A stretch of DNA of 64,000 nt from Membranipora membranacea (Eukaryota > Bryozoa > Gymnolaemata > Cheilostomatida > Membraniporidae), in assembly GCA_914767715.1 (NCBI GenBank), contig OU612075.1, positions 10,602,001-10,666,000 of the forward strand. The letters are read 5' to 3'. The notes below the pieces were generated by a model. The model searched no databases and was not told the origin of the DNA. It saw only the letters and a program-made list of their open reading frames with translations. Every line of letters begins with the position of its first letter. The stretch's first letter is position 1. Both the position numbers and the translations under genes were made by a program. Positions 11,429-23,728 of the stretch are shown piece after piece.

Positions 11429-14400
11429 ATGGCTACAGCAGAAGGGGTCACAGAACCGGCGGTGATGGAGAATATTAAGCTTACAGTTACCAGAGATACA
11501 GCCTGTGGATTCTGTGGTCTGACATTATATGAGATACAGGGACCAAGAGCTCTACCCTGTGGTCACACTCAATGTACCGAGTGTATCCATGTCAACTATC
11601 AGAACAAGGAGATAGAGTGCAAAGTCTGCAGGTATAGCTATTAGAGTCATAAACCTCACAAATAAGTTTTGTGTTGGAATAGTTTGGTGGTGCCAAGGTG
11701 CTTGTTTTTTATTTGATATTGTCATCGCTAGGCATAACAATATCCTTCACTTAGAGTAGGTTTTGTTGCAGATGCATTGCGCAGAGGAAGTCCAGCAAAT
11801 GATCCTCACACAACAGCATCTAAAGTCTAAACCAATGATATATTTATAGGGAAACCTTCAAAGATATAGAAATCAGAGCACTACCCACAATTCCTAAGCA
11901 CCTTGTACAGGAAGCGCTGGCTGATACAGAACTGGGATTACCATCAGCAGGAAGAGAATGCAATCGATGTGAGGATGAGAAAGTGAAGGCTGTTGTCTGC
12001 TGTGCTGACTGTAAGAAAAGGTTCTATCACCAACATGCTGAGGTAGGAACCCATCACCCTGAAGTCAGTATAGAAATATGTGCATTTTTTTGTGAAACTC
12101 ATAAAAGCAACTACAATACCTGACAACTGTTACCTAGCTGGGTCGCCTAATGGATAAATCATATAAACAAATCTTCTTCTGAATACGAATTTTCAATCTG
12201 TACATCATTCTGAGTTTAAAAGTATTACATACCTGAACAAAGTAATTTTATAATTCTCGATGACTTAGATAGTATACTGTACTATTTATACAGGAGCACT
12301 TGTTCCATTGTGGCGATCATGCACTTCTGCCGATAGAAGACAACCTGACACCAGAAAGATACGAGGTAGAAAGATGTAAGACTCACAAGAAGCATGTGCT
12401 TGATGAGATTTGTAAGAACTGTATGAAGCAGTTCTGTAGGAGGTGTGATTCTAAGGTAGCATGTTCAGCCTTAAATCAGAGCAGTGATCGGGCTGCAGCC
12501 CTTAATCAAGGTTGGTGTAGAATGAGTCCATGAGTTAATTGCAGAGTAAAAGGAAGAGACAACGGAAAACAGTATTGGTAAATTTGAAAACAACTACTTG
12601 TGAGAAACCATCACTTTGATTACAGAGACCAGGTTAAATTCACTGGCCATTTTTGGTCAGGCTAATGTTTGGTTGAATCTCAGTGACTTATATGGTTTCC
12701 TCGTTATCTCCCCTTACATTTTTTAAATTTGATGCAAAAACCATCACAAATTGATTGAAAGTTATTGTGCAGGCTTGGTGGTTGAATTACCATTTAATCC
12801 ACGAAATGAATGCAAAAAATCATGAATTTCATAAAAAATGATGAATTGTTGGCAAAAAATTATCTTTTAACCAGATGACTCAATTAAAATGCACTTCTAC
12901 ATATGCTAGAAGCATCAAATTTTTTTGCTAACCACATTATGATGATATCGATATATGAATCATTTTGGATCACTCTATCGCTATTTCCCTTCATTTAATG
13001 CAGCATTTCTTAAAATTTATTCTCAGTTTTCACATATAAACTTTTGATGCAAGCTGACATGGTACATTTATCCTCTATTGTATAGAACGAGGCACAGCAT
13101 ATAAAGGATTCCTTTGTTTACCAAATGTTGAAACAATGAAAAGTATTGAATCGTATAGAAGCCTCACACTCAGCACAATACAATGTTACAAAATTAATAT
13201 CACAATGAAGGTTTGATGTGAACCTGTAGTCTTGTCTTCTAACATGACATCACTCAAAATGATAACAGATTATTATGAGCACCGAATGCTGACTTAGATT
13301 ATTGTTCCTAAAATGAAGATGGAACCCTTATTTAATTTTGAAAGCAGAATATAAAAATTACTTAGGTATGATAGAAAAACCAGTAATTTTAGAAACCTCC
13401 AATGACAGAGAATATTAGGATTCTAAAACAGGGACCGGCAGATTTATTCAATATTTTACCTTAGTCCATTCAGTACCCATGAATGGGGGTTAATATGACC
13501 ACAGTACACTCTTCATTTTTTAATACCTATAAGATAATTTGTCAAGTCTTATGAGCTTGCCCAGATCATAACCTTACAGCAAATTTACACATCAAGCAAC
13601 ACTATTAGCAATGACAATAGTAACAAGATCTCGGAAATCCCTGTCAAAGAGTAGCAAATTCAAGCAGCATCCAAGCATTGTATCATTTTACATTGTACAG
13701 GGGCACACACAGCAATTCCACTGTGTTATGTTGTAATATTTCAAAACTTCTAGACTCTAGTGTTTTGTCAGATCAGGGAAATACATTTCTTCTCAGCTGT
13801 AAACACTTGATTACGTATTTTTCACATATTTTGAGTACTTTGAATTGCCAGCTTTTCAAATAGGCCCAACGTGATGATTAACCATAACCATAAACCCTGC
13901 TTGGTGATTTCACCTGGGTTTGTTATTGAAATATCTATGTGAAAACTACTCTGAGTTTGCTCACCTAAACAAGGATAGGTGTCTCCTGTTTCTTTGAAAT
14001 AGTTTCATTGATATTGAGTTTACAATGGATGTGAAGCCTAATCCCCCAAGAAAGAATAGAGTGAAGGCTGATTATTATCTCTAGGTATTTACACATTAAA
14101 GTGTGCTATGTAATGTTACCTGATAAAATCTCTTATAAATGGTCTGTGTAAGGTGGGTTGAATGAATGAGATTATCCTGTTATTGCCAAAAATTTTCAAT
14201 GGCTCCTGCAGTGAGAGTTCGCTCCTGTAGACTAGCTATATTGTAGAAGACAATATCAAATTGTTTGCAATTATGGACTCAAATTTAATTGCTTGAGTTT
14301 GATATTTCAGGGAGGGTGGCAGAGGGTATATCCCACCCTCCCTGGTTATTTCAGACCATCATTGTATTGGTATTAATTTTAAATATGTGTAGATTGGTGT

Positions 14401-17400
14401 ACCAAAATCAAGGATGAAGAAAATCAGTGCCTAGTGACGTTGGCTATAGCTTTTTGCTCAGATTGCAGGCAAAAACATATGAAAGGCATTTATTCTGTGT
14501 CACAGGTATTTCATGATGCAAGCCTGTTTTAAACCACTGCTGCCACACAGCCAAATGTGTGCTTATAGAATCCTGTGTAGCTCAAAACTAATAAAATGAG
14601 GCTGCAATCTCAGCATTGTCACCTAATGAGCAAATAATTTGCACAAACTGATCGTCAAAATTAGGGTATGAAACTAATTATGTCTTACTAGCGCACACTG
14701 TACACGTCATAAGCTGGTGGTAGATTTCATGCCCTGATTTTGAAGATCTGTTTGTGCAAATTATCTGTCCATTAGGTGACAATTATGAGATTAAGTCTCA
14801 ATTAATTATCTTGGAGCTATGCAGAATTCAATGAGCACAAATTTGTATGAGTGGCAGCAGTAGTTTAAGGGCAGCCCAAGGGAAAAATCATGGTAATTGG
14901 CTATTGCACTGCTCTGCCTATTCTACCCAGGGCTGTATCCATGGATTTTGTATAGGCAAACCAAGCTGGGTACAGGAAATGCGTTGGAAAGTCTTCCCGC
15001 AGGGAAGGATATTGAGGAACTATCTGAGAAATAGAGGTAGTTTAATGTGTTCCAGCCCATTTTGGAAGGAAAATTATCGATCGGCTTGCTGCAGAAACAA
15101 TCCATGGAAAATTTATCGAATTACGGAGCTCATTCATGAGCTGCTTGATGATTTTGACTTTGCTGCAACAAATATTATGCATGGGTGTTATTTCATTCGA
15201 CAGGCATCTTAAATTGAGACTTGCTTGAAAATTATTCAGACAGCGGCAATATCACATTTCTGGCCATAGCCTATCTTATGTCAAAAATATCAGTTTAAAA
15301 CTCATTGATGACATCTTAACCTCAAAACATGTAAGAATTGGCAAACCACACCATATCAACCAGCCTAATCCATTCATAATCCCAACCAATCTCACAATGG
15401 CCCCTCTGCGCGCCTGGTTATTAAAAGTTCAAGAGGTTTCAAGAGGATTTTCAAAATTGACACGCTGAAAATTGGTAGGGTCAAGCCCACTAAAAGCCCT
15501 TTCGACGAATACACTATTGACTCTACCCCACATACCTGTAATACCAACTTGTGGCAAGAAATTTAAAAGTATCATAGAGAATAAAGAGTAGAGGAAACTA
15601 TTGGATACTAAGTTGTTGCAGCTCTAATGCTGCCATCCTGAGTTAAATGCTGCTGTACTAGATTATCATCAATTTGACAAGTTCGTTTAAGGAAACTTTA
15701 TACCTCCTGGTCCCCAGTCCTCTGTCGATAAAGTTCCAACTCAGTGAGCATGGTATACGATAGACAGATTTAAAAATACCATACAAGGCTAAGACCAAAG
15801 CTACCAAAACCTTGCAGAATCAAACTCAAATTTAATTGATCAATAATTGTGTGTATTGATAATATCACTTGTTAATTTCCGGATCTTATTAAAGTTAGAA
15901 TTGACAAAAATTCACTGCTGCTGCATAAACATTTCTCCATTACTTTTGCTTAGTAATAGTTCAGTATAGCAAAATTTTGTGCGCATCGAATTCTATTTCA
16001 AAATCACAATGTTTCAATATGTTTGTGTGGCATCATTTGAGTGCCATACATGGAATTAGCATCAACACTTAATTTTAGTAGAGCAGGTCAAATTCAAAAC
16101 TGCTGGGCTTTCAATCAACAGACAAACCAGTTGATACAAACTAGAATATCCACTGTCTTTTGTTTCTATTCTTCTAAATTTCTTGTGAGTTTTGTTTAGC
16201 AGAACAAAAGACTTTCTATATGTATATAAAATTTGTGGGGTAATAACTCTGGTTTAAATATTTATACAAACAAGGAGATGATAATTCCTGCAGCTATTGA
16301 ATTACGAAATCCATATAAGTCACTGAGATGAAGAGCCACTATCCGAGCAAAAATTTCAGAATTTTTTTATTATGTATCAGTCTAATAGGATAACCAAATA
16401 GGAAAATAGTAGAGACTTTTAATCTTAGAGTTCAAGGTTCAATGCCAGATCCTTATCAGCAAAATTTAAAATATGGAGATAGGGTTCGTTTGAACAACCA
16501 AAATGCAATGCAAAATATCCGGGGAATAAACCTCTGGAAATAATAACTATCCTTTCTGTTGTTCTTGTAATTTTAGGCATGTGCCATGAGGTTGTCCCAC
16601 TCAAAGATGTGACCAAAGAAATGAGGGAGAAACTACGACAGCTGTCAGAGAACATTTTAGACAAAATAAAAAGATGTAGAGACATTGAAAAGTCTAGCCG
16701 AAGGCCTTTAACTGAACTGGAAACTCATATAGATAACATTAATAATCAGATAGATGAAAGGGCTGAAAATCTGGTGAGTTGTTTTTTGATGCAAAGGAGT
16801 AAATTGGAATTCGTCTTTTCATGATACAAGAGCAAGCAACTCCCTCCTATTATAGGTTATTGATCATTGTATGTAGCTCATGCGTTTGGTCATCAGAGCA
16901 ACAATGGTGTTTTTGCTAAATGAATTTGATCCAAGAGGGTGTTGTCAATATGACTTGAAAATTGAACAACCCTGAGTTTAGTAGATCATTTTCGATCCAA
17001 TTTGCCGGCATTCCAGTTGTTCGTACTCTTCAGGTGAGCTGCCAACCTTTTGCCAGCAACCCAAACTCCGATGAAGGCAAATTGGATCATTTTGATTTAG
17101 AGTATATTGGTAAAATCACACTACATTGTCTATTGATTTCTTTATACATATTTTGGTTTCTATCACTGACTACAGATTCAGCAAATCAAAAGAGAAGCTG
17201 AGGACCTGAAAACAGAATTTAAAGACCATCTTAACAAGTCGACAGAAATGGTAGGCGAGTTTTCTGAGGAAATGCTGCTGAACACCACAGTTCTGGATGA
17301 CCTGTATATCTATGGAACTCATTTAGCAGACAGAAGAGCAGACGAACAGCTACTGGAAGAGTTTGATGAGGTATCTTCAAACCTTACACAAACAAATGAA

Positions 17401-19137
17401 AACATGGAGTATGAGACAAAGGTTGCCCTCAAAACACCTTATCTGCATACAGGTAATAAGTTTGCATACAGGTATATTATATATAATTATAATGGAGTTG
17501 ACTAATATATATATATATATATGTATATATATGTATATACTAATACCAGCACATGCGGGGCAATGACCACAATGACCAAGGGGTAAATAACCGAAACGAA
17601 GGATATATTAGATGGCATAAAGCGATAGAGCTGGATTAATGGATTTAACTGATATTATGTTCCTTCCTGTTTCAGTGTTTGGGTCTAAATCCTTTAGGAG
17701 TAGGAGGTAGCTCAGTTGATAAGAGCGCCGTCTTCAACACGCAAGTGATGAAGGTCGTGTGTTCGAATCCCACTGCAGTCTATCATCTACTGGGTTTAGG
17801 TTGGCCCCAAGGTGTGCTCCGACCTGCCCGCAAACTGAGAACAAAAATGGCTCAGACATTGCATCCTAAGGCAAACAAATATTTTGCCGCCCATGCTTCT
17901 GGATGTGGCGTGTGATATGTCATCCGAAATTAATCAACCTTTTAATCAGACCAGGGAAATTGGAACCAGTTTGCGAAAAAAGTTAGAACTAGAAACTAAA
18001 AGTACAAATGGATTGTAGCACGCTGTCCACATGTGACTGTAGGGATAAGCTTACACAAGTTTATAATGATAGTAGTTGAAAACTATCCAATCACCAGTTT
18101 GATTGTTATTCTCCAGGTCCAGGCTCAGTGAATTTGAATGGAGAAATGGGATTCCTACCAACAGCCATAACACATGTAAAGCAAGAGAAAACAGATGAGG
18201 ACTGCATTGGGGTGAGCTGGACGCACGACGACAGAATACTCTGCGCCACACAATTCGGCCTTGAGATAAGAGACCCTGTTAACCTTAAATTACAAAAGCA
18301 ACACCTAGATAATAACTACTTGTTTTCCTCTGCTACTCTTTGTGGAAGCAAACTGTTCATAAAGGGCATTTCATCTGGCTACGAGAAACACATAACCTTT
18401 TCAGGATCACTCGAGCAGCCTACTCGTTCTATATTAAACAGTGAAGTCACTGTTGCAACATCCATTCTTACCCATCTGTCAGCAAACAAAAACCACGTAG
18501 TGACCATTGACTCTACCAATAACATGTTGAAACTCTTTTCAACTATTAATGAAGAGCACCAGTTTGATATTCAGCTGACAGAAGGACAGAACCCATATGG
18601 AGTTCATCTCACATCTGATGCGGTACTAGTGACATTCTTAGAAGAAGGAAAGGTGTGTAAATATGCTCTGTCACCATCACCAGATCCAATCTGGACATAT
18701 GAAGGACTGGGAACCCCTACTACAGGAGTAACAACAGATGAGTCAGGCTTTATCTATGTAGCAAGTGCTGACATGCATAGAATCTACATCATCTCAGCTG
18801 AAAGTAAGTATTATTAGCAACCCAGACAGCGTTAATTTAGTTTTACTTGATTGATTTTTGTGAACTTAATTAGAGGTCGAATTTTGTTGTGGCCTACTAT
18901 GAGTTGATCTTGGATGTTGTAAAGCACCACTTAAGTTTATAACTTTGAGGATCCTCAAACACTTTACTATACCTAGTTTGGTTATCACTTGTAGGTGAGA
19001 AGATAAAAGAGCTGACTCACGAGAAGCTACAGGAGTGTTTCGATAAAGGTGCTTGGATCTCAGATATTGCTGTAGGAGATGGGAAGATGGTGTTAGCTTG
19101 TCATGAAGAGGGTGTCATGCTCTTCAATATGAGCTAG
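11429..19137 (+). CDS. TRIM/RBCC protein with NHL-like propeller, copy B (intact)
   Basis: Seven exons join in phase to 638 codons: 11429-11631, 11850-12042, 12294-12510, 16577-16773, 17176-17452, 18117-18803 and 18995-19137 (TAG). The RING is C3HC4: C26-x2-C29, C44-G-H46, C49-x2-C52, C64-x2-C67. B-box 1 covers about 105-141 (CNRC, CCADC, HQH). B-box 2 uses C160, H163, C172, C175, C180, C183 and the H208 in CHEVVPL across an intron. Exons 4-5 (206-362) are charged and helical, as in RBCC coiled coils. Residues 363-638 resemble a beta-propeller, with an NHL-like GVTTDESGFIYVAS near 565. By family, such proteins are cytoplasmic E3 ubiquitin ligases whose propeller binds RNA or protein; the target here is unknown. 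Odd points: Y127 replaces a B-box-1 cysteine that is present in C and D, and intron 3 is expanded by a transposon. It is the only array copy with all exons open. Confidence 0.85.
12679..16327. mobile_element. 3.65-kb TIR DNA element in intron 3 of copy B
   Basis: Both ends carry CTCAGTGACTTATATGG as a perfect 17-bp terminal inverted repeat (12679-12695 and the reverse complement at 16311-16327). Copy D holds the empty site, GATTGAATGAAGA near 48865; in B the element is flanked by AT on each side, consistent with a 2-bp duplication. No transposase is recognisable: the longest frame (14847-15212, 121 codons) has no known motif. It is therefore probably non-autonomous. The superfamily is not assigned. 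Confidence 0.75.
14596..14807. repeat. Nested foldback repeat inside the TIR element
   Basis: The arm at 14596-14649 pairs with the reverse complement of 14750-14807. Shared blocks include TTGTCACCTAATG and ATAATTTGCACAAAC. A degenerate relative lies at 640-770, so this is a dispersed family rather than a local palindrome. Confidence 0.6.
17702..17945 (+). mobile_element. tRNA-derived SINE in intron 5 of copy B
   Basis: The A-box-like TAGCTCAGTTGA is at 17708-17719 and the B-box-like TGTTCGAATCC at 17760-17770, followed by the same body as in copies A, D and E. The first B-box base has decayed. It is orthologous to the copy A insertion, so the insertion predates this duplication. Confidence 0.7.
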
Positions 19138-19273
19138 TTAAAGAGATTAACTAGATACAGACTGTCAGCAGTGCTAGCACTTGTTTATCCAAGCACTTGT
19201 TTATTCAGCGCAAGGCTGAAAAAATCTGAGCTCCAGAAAAATTGACAATAAATCTGGGTAATTTTCACCCAAA

Positions 19274-20854
19274 ATGAACAAAGGCAAGAAGAGAAAACTC
19301 ATTTCCAGTAATGATCCTGATGAGGATGATGCTGAGGATAATATCTTCACCTATTCGCTCAACAAGTTGAAGGCATTACAAAAGAAAATCGACTCTACTA
19401 CCACTGATGAGTCTATCACCATAAAAGGTAATCCGGGAAACATCCAAATTGTCGTTGACTGCAGCACAGCTGTTTTTGAGCTTGTCAGATCTATATTTCA
19501 AACATCAATTCAGGAGCAATATCTTTATGTAACTAGGAAAATGAATAAAGATAAGGACAAAAACACAACAGCCACCATATTCACCGTTAAAAACAAGAAG
19601 TAATCGGATAGACGCCTTTATACTGCAAACTTTTACCATACCACCTCTAGAATACTGGTGAATGCTATCAAAGATGTGGATGTGTTTATAAGTCACTACT
19701 CTAAGCTGGTAGGTGAATTACAGCCAGAAACAATTGCCAATTTAAACGAGAAAGTCCGTTCCTCATGCTCAAATGCAATGGAATCGCTAAAAAGTAAACA
19801 AACCAATGCCAACAGCAGCACAACTCAACAACAAAGCACACAAGGTGCTCTAGGGGGATCTACAGTTTCACTGCCAGAGTCTTCTCAGTGTTCCCTGTCT
19901 GAGACAATGGAGACTTCTGCTCCATTCGTCGACAGCGCTCCCAGTCATTCCAGGGACAGAGATTGTGGGGAGAGTCCCGGATGTGCGTCATGCAGAACTC
20001 TACATGGCGTGCTTTCTATTATGATGGAGAAGATGGACAGCATGCAGGAGAAGATGGACAGCATGCAGGTTAAATTGGATAAAATTACTAGTGCTTTTTC
20101 TGAGAGCCCTAGTACAAAGGAATGTCCATCAAATTCCAAAAATACCGTACAACAAACATATCTTCCAACTCAAACTCTTAACACCACACAACAATGGTCA
20201 TCAGTTGCAAGCAGCAGTAGACAACTCCACAGAAATATTCCTTCATCAACAACACATCAAAACACACCAACACCAAGTTCACCGGCAACTACATCCAACA
20301 CACCAGATCACATGCCATCTATTACAAAAACAGCTCGTCCAAACAACTTCAACCCCAAGCACTGCATCGTAATAAGTATCAACAAGTCATCAAAAACCTA
20401 CCAAAACTATAATCAAGACAACATCAGACGTGAGATTAACCGTGAATTCGGCCCAACAATCATAGAAAACATAACGACCTACAATTTCAAGACAGAATCT
20501 CCAAAAATTATGCTGCACCTTCGCGATGAAAAGACAGTGACCAAGTTGATAAACACTTGGAATACATTACTATTTGAAAATTCGCAAGTAAGAAAGACAA
20601 TCAATCCAGAATCAGCAAAAGTCAACACTGGTATGCTGAGAGGCATTCCTATCGATGCTGATGATGAACTTGTAATAAAAGAGATATCACAGAATTTCCC
20701 CAACTCTTCAGCTATAAGGATTTACAAAGGGGAAAAGAAAATGCGCATCTTTAAAGTAAAGTTTGACACTCAGGACCAATACAACAAGGTCTTCAGTCAA
20801 GGTATGATTTTAGACTCACTTAAACTTAAATGCCATTTTGAAAAACTTCTATGA
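19274..20854 (+). pseudogene. LINE ORF1 with one in-frame stop
   Basis: The open frames 19274-19603 and 19658-20854 are in the same register, interrupted only by TAA at 19601-19603 (codon 110 of about 526). The N-terminus is acidic then basic. A Cys/His cluster (CGESPGCASCRTLH, near codons 231-244) precedes a short coiled coil built on a repeated KMDSMQ motif. The C-terminal ~160 residues resemble the RNA-binding/RRM-like region of LINE ORF1 proteins (GMLRGIPIDADDE). No CCHC knuckle follows. The expected role is RNA binding in the retrotransposition particle. Loss through the nonsense codon is the simplest reading; sequencing error or readthrough is possible. Confidence 0.7.
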
Positions 20855-23595
20855 TGGCAATGAATTTTCATAGCGCATATCTTAATATCCGTGGATTGGC
20901 AAGCAAACTGGAAGAGGTTCGTTTAATTCTTAGTGATCACAAATTTAGTATACTGTGTTTGGCTGAAACATTTTTGAATGAAAATGATGACAGCTGCCTA
21001 TATGAGGTACCAGGATATACGATGATAAGAAGGGATAGGCTCTGTAACAATGGTGGGGGATTACTCTGCTATGTCCATGATTCACTGGTCATTGAACATC
21101 TGGAAAATTTAGATCTTTACATGGATGAGAGTATAACAGTCAAGGTCAGACCCAGAAGCCAAAAGAGTTTTTTGGTCACATACTTATATAGACCTCCCCA
21201 ATCAAAAGCATCATGGAACACAGACTTTTCAGAGTTTGTCGAGCGTTGTTATGGTTTGAACGATGAAATTATAATATTTGGTGATTTCAATATTGATTTG
21301 CTGAATCCAACTTCGAAAAACAGGTGGTTAGATAATGTTACCTCTCCACTACTGTTGAATCAACTTATATCTGAACCCACTCGCATAACTAATTCATCAA
21401 GGACACTAATTGACCACATCTATTCAAGTAAAAGTGACAATATTGCTAAATCTGGTGTCATCAAATATTCACTGAGTGATCATTTCATGATAGTAGCTTC
21501 AAGAGAGATTGATAAAAATTTTAAAATATCTAAACAAAGATGTAAGGTAACATTTTTGGATTATTCATTTGCAACACCTGAAAACATTTTCAACACATTC
21601 TCAAGGGAAAATTTTGGTTACGTACTGTATGAAAGATCAATAGACTCAATGTTTGAGAAGTTTTATAGCCATTTGAATCATCTTATATCAAAACTCGTGT
21701 TTGAGAAGACTCGTTTTGTAAGAACGCATAATCTTCCAAAATGGTTGGATGATGAGGTAAAAATGAACATCAAAATCAGAGATCAACTCAAACAAAACGG
21801 TGATTGGGAAGGATATAAAAAACAGCGAAATTATGTCACTAATATGATCAGACAAAAGAAGAAAAGAGCTATTTCTAATACTATTAAAGAGTCTAAAGGT
21901 AATACAAAACCTGTTTGGGATGTATTAAAGAATAAAAAGAAGGAGACTTTCCCTGCGACAAATTTGAGTGCAGATCAATTTAACAGCCATTTCACATCCA
22001 TTGCAAAATCAATCACAAAGAACCTTGTTGTAACAGATGAGATGACATTTCCCGTATCCAAACATAATTTAACAGACATACCACAATTCACCCCTTTCAC
22101 ATGTACAAGAATATTGTTCCACATTCCTGATAGTAAAAGTACAGGACCTGACAGAATTACAGTGAAGATGTTGAAGCTTGTTTGGCCTTATATTGTGGAT
22201 ATTGTCACTGATATGTTTAACAGGGTTTTAAGCAAAGGACAGTTCCCTTCAACATGGAAACTAGCTCGAGTTTCACCAATACATAAATCTGGGGATATAA
22301 ATAACCCATCAAATTATAGGCCAATTTCAGTCTTGCCTGTTCTTTCAAAAATATTTGAGAAACACATAAATCACCATCTGCAAGAATATCTCACTAAGAA
22401 CAAAATCATCCATGAGCTTCAATGTGGATTTAGAAAAGGCCATTCTTGTTCAGACAGTTTATTTAAAATTATTTCAGACTCTTTGGTGGAGAAAATTAAT
22501 AGAAATGTTATGACATTACTTTTTCTGGATTTTAAAAAGGCATTTGACTGTGTATCCCATGTTTTACTACACAATAAGTTGAAGGCTTGCGGCATCGGAG
22601 GAAATATATTAAAACTTCTTGACACCTTTCTGACAGACAGAAGGCAGTTTGTTAAACTCAATAATATTGAATCTTGTAGATTGCCTATCACAATAGGGGT
22701 CCCTCAAGGTTCAATCCTAGCACCAACTTTGTTTCTCATCTTCATAAATGATTTATTAACTTCATCAAAATCAGACTCATCATCATATGCATATGCTGAT
22801 GATACAGTGTTCCTGTCATCTAATAAAAACCTTCAGCAACTAAAGGCAAAGGCATCTGAAGATTTAAGTGGCATTTTGGATTGGTGCAATCGTAACCGGA
22901 TGGTTATAAATGTTCAGAAATCTCATTACATGCTACTTAATATCTCAGATCCGCTTTATGACCTGGAACTGTACATAGGGCATGAAAAACTAAACAGACA
23001 GAGAACTACAAGGCTTCTGGGTTTTGTGTTGAATGACTCGCTTTCATGGCAGGATCATCTAGAGTATGTATATAAAAAGGTACAACGGAATGTTTACCTA
23101 CTTCAAAATTTGAGATACTTCTTGGATATAGCAAGTGCCCGCACATTTTACTTCCAGTTTATCTATTGTCACCTTATATATGGTATCCATATCATTGGCA
23201 ACTTGTCCTGCAGTAATGCCCTCAATAGATTATTTTTGTTGCAAAAACGGGCTTTACGCATTATCGCCAATGTGCATTACATCCCGTATTATCTCATTTC
23301 AACCGAATCCATTACACAATCATTACAACTCCTACCTCTTCCTAAGCTTGTTCGTTATTTCACTTCACTTTTTGCGCATAAGATAAACAATTTTTTAACA
23401 CCTCCATTTATATATAGAGGATTTAAAAACACTACCAAGTTCAATTTTCGTGATAAACATTTACTTTTATATCATACAGACAATCTAAGATACAAAGTTT
23501 CTGCTACATACAATTCTTTACCGTTACATATGAGATCTAAAGAGAAGTTCAGTTCATTCAAAACTTTACTTTTCAACCATATATTATCGACTTGA
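20851..23595 (+). CDS. LINE ORF2: APE endonuclease and reverse transcriptase
   Basis: This is an intact 914-codon frame. Endonuclease motifs in order are NIRGL (about 12), AETFLNE (about 40), GDFNID (about 145) and SDHFMI (about 210). Reverse transcriptase motifs are YRPISVLPVLSKIFE (about 490), CGFRKGHS (about 525), FLDFKKAFD (about 560), GVPQGSILAP (about 617) and the catalytic YADD (about 649). No RNase H follows. This layout is that of the CR1/L2/Jockey group, which primes reverse transcription from a nicked target. The ATG overlaps the ORF1 TGA as ATGA, which suggests coupled re-initiation. The frame shows no damage, so the enzyme may be recently active. The clade cannot be fixed without a phylogeny. 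Confidence 0.92.
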   Translation: MMAMNFHSAYLNIRGLASKLEEVRLILSDHKFSILCLAETFLNENDDSCLYEVPGYTMIRRDRLCNNGGGLLCYVHDSLVIEHLENLDLYMDESITVKVRPRSQKSFLVTYLYRPPQSKASWNTDFSEFVERCYGLNDEIIIFGDFNIDLLNPTSKNRWLDNVTSPLLLNQLISEPTRITNSSRTLIDHIYSSKSDNIAKSGVIKYSLSDHFMIVASREIDKNFKISKQRCKVTFLDYSFATPENIFNTFSRENFGYVLYERSIDSMFEKFYSHLNHLISKLVFEKTRFVRTHNLPKWLDDEVKMNIKIRDQLKQNGDWEGYKKQRNYVTNMIRQKKKRAISNTIKESKGNTKPVWDVLKNKKKETFPATNLSADQFNSHFTSIAKSITKNLVVTDEMTFPVSKHNLTDIPQFTPFTCTRILFHIPDSKSTGPDRITVKMLKLVWPYIVDIVTDMFNRVLSKGQFPSTWKLARVSPIHKSGDINNPSNYRPISVLPVLSKIFEKHINHHLQEYLTKNKIIHELQCGFRKGHSCSDSLFKIISDSLVEKINRNVMTLLFLDFKKAFDCVSHVLLHNKLKACGIGGNILKLLDTFLTDRRQFVKLNNIESCRLPITIGVPQGSILAPTLFLIFINDLLTSSKSDSSSYAYADDTVFLSSNKNLQQLKAKASEDLSGILDWCNRNRMVINVQKSHYMLLNISDPLYDLELYIGHEKLNRQRTTRLLGFVLNDSLSWQDHLEYVYKKVQRNVYLLQNLRYFLDIASARTFYFQFIYCHLIYGIHIIGNLSCSNALNRLFLLQKRALRIIANVHYIPYYLISTESITQSLQLLPLPKLVRYFTSLFAHKINNFLTPPFIYRGFKNTTKFNFRDKHLLLYHTDNLRYKVSATYNSLPLHMRSKEKFSSFKTLLFNHILST

Positions 23596-23728
23596 CCAAC
23601 ATCATTGATGATATTATTTCCCTTCTGTTTCTCTTTTTTGTTATAAAAAAAAAATTGTTTTCTGGCACTGAGTGCAAAACATTTCGAATGAGATGACTTT
23701 TGATGCCAATAAAAAGTATATATATATC

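Larger units (their letters stand above)
19195..23728 (+). mobile_element. CR1/L2-like non-LTR retrotransposon (LINE)
   Basis: The element sits about 60 bases after the copy B stop. It interrupts sequence that in copy A reads continuously (GTTTATCC then a CGATATGTCAAC-like block, resumed in B at about 23729). It has a short 5' UTR, ORF1, ORF2 overlapping by ATGA, and a 3' tail with an AATAAA-like ATAAAAAG ending in TA repeats. No convincing long target-site duplication was found; TATCC flanks both sides. AGCACTTGTTTAT is repeated near the 5' junction. Confidence 0.8.

Noticed and set aside
11740-11850. Conserved CAGATGCATTGC block between exons 1 and 2 of the TRIM-like copies, as an extra exon
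   Set aside because: Joining exon 1 directly to the GGAAACC exon preserves phase and completes CKVCRETF; including the block adds stops in several copies.
12130-12160. tRNA-Arg-like GCCTAATGGATAA motif in intron 2, also near 40548 and 55950
   Set aside because: Only the A-box side resembles a tRNA, with no B-box at the right distance; at most it is a degraded fragment.
14847-15212. 121-codon open frame inside the TIR element of copy B
   Set aside because: No transposase motif, no conserved relative in the window, and ordinary length for chance in AT-rich repeats.
16962-17130. Open block in intron 4 (EFSRSFSIQFAGIPVVRTLQ) as a coding exon
   Set aside because: It has no good donor-acceptor pair in phase with exons 4 and 5, and its conservation is explained by recent duplication.
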